Source of the DNA: Acidobacteriota bacterium
GTDB taxonomy: Bacteria > Acidobacteriota > Terriglobia > Acidiferrales > UBA7541
Direction of reading: 5' to 3'
DNA: 34,241 nucleotides
Assembly: GCA_003224145.1 (NCBI GenBank)
Contig: QHYN01000228.1
Location: 1 to 34,241, forward strand
Made by a program: the position numbers and the translations under genes. The notes under the pieces were generated by a model. The model had not been told where the DNA came from. It made no database searches and was given only the letters and a program-made list of their open reading frames with translations. This document shows positions 28,733 to 34,241 of the stretch, one piece after another; the first letter of the stretch is position 1, and every line of letters begins with the position of its first letter.

Positions 28733-30097
28733 CTATTCATAGCGGAGAGCCTGGACGGGATCGAGGCGAGCGGCACGGGAAGCGGGATAAAGACCTGCGG
28801 CGAGGCTCACGAGAATGGCGAAGGCGATGGCACCGAGGCCGAGCCACCAGGGAACAGAAGAAATATCCACACCGGGAAGGTTCTGGCGGTGGAGGTAGAG
28901 ATTGGTGCCGAATGTGAGAGCCCGGCCGATGAGCCAGCCAAGAAAGGCGCCTAGAATGCCGCCGAGAAGGCCCATGATGCCGGCTTCGATGAAGAAAAGC
29001 TGCTTGACGTCGCGGTCGGCAGCGCCGAGGGCTTTCAGGACGCCGATTTCGCGGCGGCGTTCGAGGATGGCCATGACGAGCGTGTTGATGATGCCGAGCG
29101 TGGCGACGGCAAGCGCGAGGCTGCCGAAGATGCCAAGAAGAAGATCGAACACGGAGAAAAAGATGCGCAGGCTCTTGGAAGCATCGAGAAGAGAGAACGC
29201 GCCGAAGCCCATGTTTTTGATGGAGGCTTCGAGGGCTTCGACGTTGGAAGGGCCCTTGGCGCGGACGGTGAGGCTGGCGTACGTGGGTTTGGCGGAGGCG
29301 GCGCCGCGAACGATGTCGCGAAGATCGTTGACCTGCGCGGCGCGAAGAGTCACGGCAACTTGAAGGGGAATGAGCAGGCGGCCGTTGCCGTAGCCGCCGA
29401 AACCGGAGGCGGGCTCGGTGTCCACAACACCGACGATGCGCAGGCCCATATCCTTGGGCACGACGGAGAAGCCGCCGGGCAAGGAATCGGGACTGGAGGA
29501 GGGGGAGGCGTGAGAATCCGCGGGATTTGGCGGGAGCCCCTGGCGCTCGGCGTAACGGAGGACGATTTCTTTGCCAATGAGTGAAGCGGGCTGTGGGTTG
29601 AGCTCCTTGGCGAATTCGCTTTGGAGAATGGCTTCGTTAGCAGCGGGACTGGAGAAGAACGAGCCCTGCATGGCATCGAAGGCGCCGCTGGCTTTGGAGG
29701 ATTCGGGCATGCCCGCGACCATGGTGGCAAAGGGCTTGCCGTCGTAGCGAACTTCTGTATAGAAGCGTACCTGGGGATAGACTTCGACGACATTGGGGAG
29801 GCGGGAGATTTCCTGCCGCGCGTCGTCGTCGAGGAGACGCGGCGGCTTGTCGGAAGGGGCGGGTGCAGTCTCGCGGCCCATGCCGCGAAGATTCATTTTC
29901 GGGGTGACAAAGACGGAATCGAACAAGCCACTTTGTGAAAGGCGTTTGGAGGCGAGTTGCTGGAGGCCGACGCCGAGAGAAAGCATGGCCACGAGCGAGG
30001 CCACGCCAACGGCGATGCCGAGAGTCGTCAGCGAATTGCGAAGGATGGCTTCGCGGAGATTGCGAAGGGCAAGGTCGCTCAGGTCGCGCGGCTTCAT
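28733..30097 (-). CDS. ABC transporter permease, MacB/FtsX type
   Basis: This 454-residue protein has the MacB/LolC/FtsX topology: an N-terminal membrane helix (about 22-45, following ALRNLREAILRNSLTTLGIA), a large periplasmic MacB-like core domain (about 50-320) and three membrane helices at the C-terminal end with the FtsX motif REIGVLKALGA and ending ASRAARLDPVQALRYE. Such permeases work as dimers with LolD/MacB-type ATPases in mechanotransmission: they push lipoproteins, peptides or toxins out of the periplasm rather than across the inner membrane. The substrate is not evident. Its ATG overlaps the stop of the ATPase gene (ATGA), so the two are translationally coupled. No membrane-fusion (MacA) gene is adjacent. 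Confidence 0.94.
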   Translation of the reverse strand: MKPRDLSDLALRNLREAILRNSLTTLGIAVGVASLVAMLSLGVGLQQLASKRLSQSGLFDSVFVTPKMNLRGMGRETAPAPSDKPPRLLDDDARQEISRLPNVVEVYPQVRFYTEVRYDGKPFATMVAGMPESSKASGAFDAMQGSFFSSPAANEAILQSEFAKELNPQPASLIGKEIVLRYAERQGLPPNPADSHASPSSSPDSLPGGFSVVPKDMGLRIVGVVDTEPASGFGGYGNGRLLIPLQVAVTLRAAQVNDLRDIVRGAASAKPTYASLTVRAKGPSNVEALEASIKNMGFGAFSLLDASKSLRIFFSVFDLLLGIFGSLALAVATLGIINTLVMAILERRREIGVLKALGAADRDVKQLFFIEAGIMGLLGGILGAFLGWLIGRALTFGTNLYLHRQNLPGVDISSVPWWLGLGAIAFAILVSLAAGLYPASRAARLDPVQALRYE

Positions 30098-30795
30098 CGC
30101 CCGGCTCCGTTCGAAAGGAGTTTGCCGTCGCCCATGACGGCAAGGCGATCGGCGAAGCGCTCGGCGAGCGGGCGCTCGTGTGTGACCATGACAATGGTCA
30201 TGCCGGGATTTTTCTGGATTTCGCGAAGCAGCGTGAGGATGGATTCGCCGGTGGTGCTGTCGAGATTGCCGGTGGGTTCATCGGCGAGGAGAATTTTGGG
30301 ACGATTGACGAGCGCGCGGGCAATGGCGGCGCGTTGTTGCTCGCCGCCGGAAAGCTCGCTGGGGCGATGACCGCTGCGCTTGTCGAGGCCGACGCGCGCG
30401 AGGGCTTCACGAACGCGCGCGGCCCGGTCACCGCGGTCGACTTCGGCGAGGCGGAGCGGGAGCTCGACATTTTCCTCGAGAGTCATGCGCGGAAGGAGAT
30501 TGAAGGATTGAAAAACCATGCCGACAGTTTGGCGGCGATGGCGCGCGAGTTCGAGCGAGGACATTTTGGAGAGATCGTGCCCGCGAGCGATGACCGAGCC
30601 GGAAGTGGGGCGATCGAGTCCGGCAATGAGATTCAAAAGCGTGGATTTTCCGGAGCCGGAGCTGCCGAGAAGGGCCAGGAATTCGCCGGGCGGGACGGTG
30701 AGAGAGACGTCGTTCACAGCACGGATGGTGGAGTTGCCAAGAGTGTAGTGGCGGGCGACGTGGTCGAGCTGGATGGCTGGTTGGTGATCGGCCAT
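30094..30795 (-). CDS. ABC transporter ATP-binding protein, LolD/MacB type
   Basis: This 233-residue protein is a full nucleotide-binding domain. Walker A is GSSGSGKST (44-52), the signature LSGGEQQ is at 148-154, Walker B ILLADEP is at 168-174, followed by TGNLD, and the switch His lies in TIVMVTHERPLAE. The Q-loop is in VGMVFQSFNLLPRMT, the form seen in the MacB/LolD/FtsE group. It powers the permease encoded downstream, with a 4-bp overlap. Its start is 142 bp from the divergent M28 peptidase gene, so the two share a regulatory gap. Confidence 0.96.
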   Translation of the reverse strand: MADHQPAIQLDHVARHYTLGNSTIRAVNDVSLTVPPGEFLALLGSSGSGKSTLLNLIAGLDRPTSGSVIARGHDLSKMSSLELARHRRQTVGMVFQSFNLLPRMTLEENVELPLRLAEVDRGDRAARVREALARVGLDKRSGHRPSELSGGEQQRAAIARALVNRPKILLADEPTGNLDSTTGESILTLLREIQKNPGMTIVMVTHERPLAERFADRLAVMGDGKLLSNGAGR

Positions 30796-30937
30796 GGGGT
30801 TCGGTTTGGACCCACAGAATACTACGCTACAGAGCTCTCCTAGATTTCGAGTTGCGGGGAGCCGGAGCGCAGCCTGTTGCGCCTCTACAGGGAATGGGCA
30901 AATCTGGATAGAATGCGCAAGGAGTTGGGAGGGTACG

Positions 30938-33031
30938 GTGAAGAGACGCGGAGTGGTTGCGTTGATGGGATGCCTGGCGGCGAGTGCTGGGGCATGGGGT
31001 CAGAAGCCGCCGCTGCTGCCGGAAAAAGACGTGGCGGCGCTGGCGAATGAGCTGAGCGGGGAGAGCGCGAAAAGAAACTTGGAGGGGATTGCGCGCTTTC
31101 ACCGGCAGCGCGGGTCGCAGGGATTTCATGCGGCGGCGGAACTGGTGGCGGAGCGTTTGCGGGCGTACGGTTTGAACGACGTGGCGATTCTGCAGTTTCC
31201 AGCGGATGGGAAGATTCTTTATGGGACACAGCGGTCGCGGCCGGCGTGGGACGCAGAAAAAGGTGAATTAGAGGAGGTAGAGGATGGAAAGGAAGTAAAG
31301 GAAAAGATCGCCAGTTATGAGGCGGAACCGATTGTGCTGACGGAGGACAGCGAGAGCGCCGATATCACGGCGGACTTGGTGGAAGTGGGTGAGGGGACGA
31401 AGGAGAGTGATTACGCGGGGAAAGATGTGAAGGGGAAGATTGTTCTAGCGAGCGCGCAGCCAGGAGCGGTGCAGGACTTGGCCGTGGGGAAATTCGGCGC
31501 GGTGGGGATTGTGAGTTATGCGCAGAACCAGAAGACGGCGTGGTGGGGAGAAGATGAGAATTTGATTCGCTGGGGACACCTGGAGACGTTTTCGGCGAAC
31601 AAGACGTTTGCGTTCATGGTGTCGCTGAAGAGAGCGAGGGTATTTCGAGAGCGATTGACTCGCGGAGAAAGAATCGCGCTGTATGCGAGTGTTAAGGCAG
31701 GACAGCATCCGGGGAATTATGAAGTGGTGACGGCGACGATTCCGGGAGCGGATGCGAAGTTGAAGGAGGAGGAGATTGCGTTCTCGTGTCACCTGGATCA
31801 TCAACGGCCGGGAGCGAATGACAATGCCAGCGGGTGCGCGACGATTCTGGAGGTGGCGCGGACCCTGCAGAAACTGATCAGCGAGGGGAAGCTGGCGCGG
31901 CCGGCACGGACAATCCGGTTTATCTGGCCGCCTGAAATTGAAGGGACGATGGCGTTTCTAACGGGAAGTGCGGTAGAGGAGAGACAGCCTAAGGCCGCAG
32001 GAAAGACAGGCGAAGAACACACAGCTTCATTTTGGCTAACCTCACATATCGCACCGCGGATTAAGGCAGTGATTCACATGGACATGGTGGGCGGCGGGCC
32101 GGAGACGAAAGCAGTGTTCCACGTGACACGCGGGCCAATGAGCTTGCCGAGTTTTGTGCACGACGTCACTTGGGCGTTCGCCGAATGGGTCAACGAGGAA
32201 TCGTATAAATTTGCGGCAACGGGGAAGGCGGAGTATCCGCTGGTGGCCCCCGAGGGCGGGAAGGAGCCCCTCCGCGCGGAGTATTCGGCGTACACCACGG
32301 GGAGCGATCACGACGTCTATCAGGATTCGTCGTTCGGGATACCGGCGATTTACTTGAATGACTGGCCGGACCGGTACATTCACACGAATTTCGATACAGC
32401 GGCGAATATCGATACGACGAAGCTGAAGAGGGCTGCGTTTATTGGGTCGGCGAGCGGCTATTTTTTGGCGCTTGATAAGCCACAAAGCTATGCAGCCATC
32501 GGGAGCACCGCTCGTGACTTGAGTACGGCGATGTCGCGCAGGCGTGTTCGTTCGGTCTCAGCGGCGGAAGCACAGCAACTATATTGGCGCCATGCCCAGT
32601 ATGAGATTTCTTCGTCGGAGTCTGAATTCTTGTGGCGTGGCGAGAACCCGTTCGACGTCTCGGGCAATGCGATGATGATGTTCAAATATGGTGTTCGGCG
32701 GCCGGAAGAGCCGAAGGCGACGGGTGAAGGATTATTGACATTCGCACGGAAACCGAGGCCGAAGGGGCCGCTGGCGGTGTTTGGGTATGACTATTTTGCG
32801 GAGCACGCGAAAGCTGCGGGGGTGGCAACGCCGAAGTTGCTGAGTTATGAGGGATTGTGGGGAGCGGGGGAAGAGTACGCCTACGAAGTGCTGAATTTCG
32901 CGAACGGGAAGCGGAATGCGCAGGGGATTCGTGATGCGGTGTCGGCAGAGTATGGGCCGGTGCCGCTGGAGATGGTGGTGGAGTATTTGAGGGCGCTGGA
33001 GAAGATTGGGGTGGTGGAGCAGGTGAAGTGA
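30938..33031 (+). CDS. Secreted M28-family zinc peptidase with PA and C-terminal winged-helix domains
   Basis: From the GTG at 30938, with GGGAGGG just upstream, the product has 697 residues. It starts with a signal peptide ending GAWGQ; the longer frame from 30794 adds non-protein-like sequence. Zinc residues fit M28: His285 or His288 in SCHLDHQRPG, Asp295 in GANDNASG, Glu333/335 in PEIEGTM, Asp382 in HMDMVGGG and a late His in GSDHDVY. A PA-like insert (about 120-240) contains KDVKGKIVLASAQPG. The last 60 residues (ANGKRNAQGIRDAVSAEYG, then YLRALEKIGVVEQ) look like a winged helix, as seen in aminopeptidase families such as DUF4910. A charged insertion ELEEVEDGKEVKEK arises from a 9-bp repeat tract at 31264-31308. 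It is transcribed away from the ABC transporter genes. Confidence 0.9.
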   Translation: MKRRGVVALMGCLAASAGAWGQKPPLLPEKDVAALANELSGESAKRNLEGIARFHRQRGSQGFHAAAELVAERLRAYGLNDVAILQFPADGKILYGTQRSRPAWDAEKGELEEVEDGKEVKEKIASYEAEPIVLTEDSESADITADLVEVGEGTKESDYAGKDVKGKIVLASAQPGAVQDLAVGKFGAVGIVSYAQNQKTAWWGEDENLIRWGHLETFSANKTFAFMVSLKRARVFRERLTRGERIALYASVKAGQHPGNYEVVTATIPGADAKLKEEEIAFSCHLDHQRPGANDNASGCATILEVARTLQKLISEGKLARPARTIRFIWPPEIEGTMAFLTGSAVEERQPKAAGKTGEEHTASFWLTSHIAPRIKAVIHMDMVGGGPETKAVFHVTRGPMSLPSFVHDVTWAFAEWVNEESYKFAATGKAEYPLVAPEGGKEPLRAEYSAYTTGSDHDVYQDSSFGIPAIYLNDWPDRYIHTNFDTAANIDTTKLKRAAFIGSASGYFLALDKPQSYAAIGSTARDLSTAMSRRRVRSVSAAEAQQLYWRHAQYEISSSESEFLWRGENPFDVSGNAMMMFKYGVRRPEEPKATGEGLLTFARKPRPKGPLAVFGYDYFAEHAKAAGVATPKLLSYEGLWGAGEEYAYEVLNFANGKRNAQGIRDAVSAEYGPVPLEMVVEYLRALEKIGVVEQVK
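31264..31308. repeat. Degenerate 9-bp repeat tract in the M28 gene
   Basis: Nine-base units TGAATTAGA, GGAGGTAGA, GGATGGAAA, GGAAGTAAA and GGAAAAGAT follow each other in phase. They are degenerate versions of the GGAAGTAGA unit in the esterase gene 2.7 kb away, here lying on the coding strand and giving a Glu/Lys-rich loop. Confidence 0.65.
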
Positions 33032-33060
33032 AGCTACACACTTGAAAAGACAAGAGATTT

Positions 33061-33113
33061 CATCCCGCCAACCCCGCGGGATGGCGCAGAGTTCTCGCTC
33101 CGCTCGAAATGAC
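33061..33113 (-). repeat. Dispersed GTCATTTCGAG-type hairpin element
   Basis: On the minus strand it reads GTCATTTCGAGCGGAGCGAG and then CATCCCGCGGGG. It contains an 8-bp inverted repeat, CATCCCGC (33061-33068) with GCGGGATG (33076-33083), loop 7 bases. It sits 30 bp after the M28 stop codon and resembles the element at 28617-28661. It may act as a transcript-end hairpin for the M28 gene. Confidence 0.6.
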
Positions 33114-33129
33114 GGAGTGGCGGATAGCG

Positions 33130-33160
33130 TTGCACTGGGCGAAACGTGATGTGCTAGCAT
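33130..33160 (+). promoter_or_regulatory. Possible extended -10 promoter for tdh
   Basis: TGC-TAGCAT (33152-33160) has the TGn extension before a 4/6 -10 match, with TTGCAC at 33130-33135 as a -35 at a long 19-bp spacing. The transcript start would be near 33167, about 30 bases before the ATG. Confidence 0.35.
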
Positions 33161-33197
33161 CGTGGACTTGCGTGTTGAACGGGAGAAACGAGCGTAG

Positions 33198-34241
33198 ATG
33201 GCAGCGACGATGAAAGCGTTGCGGAAGCTGCAGCCCGCGCGGGGCTTGCAGATGGATACGGTCGCGGTGCCGGCAATCGGGCCAACCGACGCGCTCGTCC
33301 GCGTGAAGACGGCTTCGATTTGCGGGACGGACCTGCACATTTATGGGTGGGACCGGTGGTCGCAAGGGCGCATCAAGCCGCCACTGACGCTGGGGCACGA
33401 ATTTTGCGGGGTTGTCGAGCGCGTAGGGGACGAAGTCAAGGCGGTCAAGCCGGGCGATTTTGTCAGTGCAGAAATGCATGTGAACTGCGGGCACTGCCAC
33501 CAGTGCCGGTTGGGGCAGGGCCACATCTGCCAAAACCTGCGCATTATCGGGATCGATCAGGACGGGGCGTTTGCGGAATTCGTGAGGATCCCGGCGGCGA
33601 ATATCTGGAAGCTCGATCCGGCGATTCCCGAGCATTACGGGGCGATTCTCGATCCGCTCGGGAACGCGGTGCACACGGTGCTGGCCGGTCCTGTTGCGGG
33701 ACAAACGGTATTGGTGACGGGTTGCGGGCCGATTGGCTTGATGTCCATCGCGGTGGCGAAGGCTTGCGGGAGCTCCAGAGTTTTTGCAACGGAGACGAAC
33801 GAGGGTCGCCGGGCGATGGCGAAGAAGATGGGCGCGGACGTGGTCATCAATCCCGCGGCAGAAGATGCGGTGGAGCGCATCCTGAGCGAAACGGGCGGCA
33901 CGGGAGTGGACGCGCTGTTGGAGATGAGCGGGAATCCCACGGCGATTCAGCAAGGATTCAAGGCGCTGCGAGCGGGCGGGCGCGCATCGCTGCTGGGAAT
34001 TCCTACGGAAAATGTGCCGCTCGATCTGGTGAATGATGTGATTTTCAAAGGCGCGACGGTACAGGGGATTTATGGGCGGCGCATGTACGAAACCTGGGTG
34101 CAGATGACGGCGCTGCTGAAAGCAGGGCGGCTAAATCTCGAGCCTCTGTTTGGGGAGCGCGCGCCGCTGGATAAGTTCGAAAACGCGTTCGCACTGCTGC
34201 AGCGAGGGTCGGCAGGAAAAATTTTGCTATATCCAAACGGC
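33198..34241 (+). CDS. tdh: L-threonine 3-dehydrogenase, 3' end cut by window
   Basis: The frame is open for 348 codons to the window edge and lacks only a few residues compared with the usual 341-350. The enzyme oxidises L-threonine with NAD+ to 2-amino-3-ketobutyrate in the cytoplasm. Catalytic zinc ligands are Cys42 in ICGTDLH, His67 and Glu68 in LGHEF; structural zinc cysteines are 97, 100, 103 and 111 in NCGHCHQCRLGQGHIC. The Rossmann glycine motif GCGPIG is at 175-180, preceded by ILDPLGNAVHT, characteristic of this medium-chain dehydrogenase. Start at 33198 is chosen over the in-frame ATG at 33210; the upstream GGGAG is 12-13 bases away, so the exact start is not firm. The usual partner gene kbl is not seen upstream and may lie downstream. 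Confidence 0.93.
   Translation, partial: MAATMKALRKLQPARGLQMDTVAVPAIGPTDALVRVKTASICGTDLHIYGWDRWSQGRIKPPLTLGHEFCGVVERVGDEVKAVKPGDFVSAEMHVNCGHCHQCRLGQGHICQNLRIIGIDQDGAFAEFVRIPAANIWKLDPAIPEHYGAILDPLGNAVHTVLAGPVAGQTVLVTGCGPIGLMSIAVAKACGSSRVFATETNEGRRAMAKKMGADVVINPAAEDAVERILSETGGTGVDALLEMSGNPTAIQQGFKALRAGGRASLLGIPTENVPLDLVNDVIFKGATVQGIYGRRMYETWVQMTALLKAGRLNLEPLFGERAPLDKFENAFALLQRGSAGKILLYPNG

Noticed and set aside
30794-30937. N-terminal extension of the M28 protein to an ATG at 30794
   Set aside because: It would overlap the start of the divergent ABC ATPase gene; the GTG at 30938 has a strong ribosome binding site and begins a signal peptide.

Overview
The window is about 34 kb of GC-rich bacterial chromosome, most likely from Acidobacteriota (Terriglobia/Koribacter-like soil lineages). 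I infer this from family content: a serine/threonine kinase fused to a TolB/PD40 propeller, an Acidobacteria-style secreted M1 metallopeptidase, a secreted M28 peptidase with a C-terminal winged helix, a FecR-domain protein beside mreBCD, and dispersed GTCAT-type hairpin repeats. I see no phage, transposase, CRISPR, rRNA or tRNA.

Layout. (1) 1-1520: the 3' end of threonine synthase, then a secreted serpin. (2) 1561-5619, minus strand: a FecR-domain membrane protein followed by mreB, mreC and mreD, the cell-elongation locus, without the usual mrdA/rodA. (3) 5794-7151, minus: a cytochrome c/copper type II monooxygenase-like protein broken by one frameshift. (4) 7278-9840: a SurA/PpiD-type periplasmic foldase behind a clear sigma-70 promoter, then a small unknown protein. 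(5) 10024-17227: a compact envelope cluster: GPDPase-membrane-domain protein, DUF4129, DUF4350, MoxR AAA+ ATPase and DUF58 on the plus strand, SpoIIM-family protein on the minus strand, RDD protein on the plus strand. The SpoIIM gene overlaps both neighbours head-to-head and tail-to-tail. (6) 17289-21098: a small cupredoxin-like protein, an acyl-CoA/lipid desaturase, an MFS transporter of the anion:cation symporter type, and an isoprenylcysteine-methyltransferase-like membrane protein. (7) 21177-24879, minus: a secreted PIG-L deacetylase and the kinase-propeller protein. (8) 25065-33031: secreted M1 metallopeptidase, an esterase, a MacB/Lol-type ABC transporter pair, and the divergent M28 peptidase. 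(9) 33198-end: nearly complete L-threonine 3-dehydrogenase.

The unifying theme is the cell envelope: elongation machinery, periplasmic folding, a MoxR-DUF58 assembly module, lipid desaturation and many exported hydrolases. The most interesting signals are the conserved-looking MoxR/DUF58 cluster with its inverted, doubly overlapping SpoIIM gene; a 9-bp tandem repeat that encodes the hydrophobic core of the esterase signal peptide and recurs, degenerate and in the other orientation, inside the M28 gene; the frameshifted copper/haem protein; and an apparent change of GC-skew sign around 17-20 kb. All promoter, start-site and motif statements were read by eye; no database search was run.
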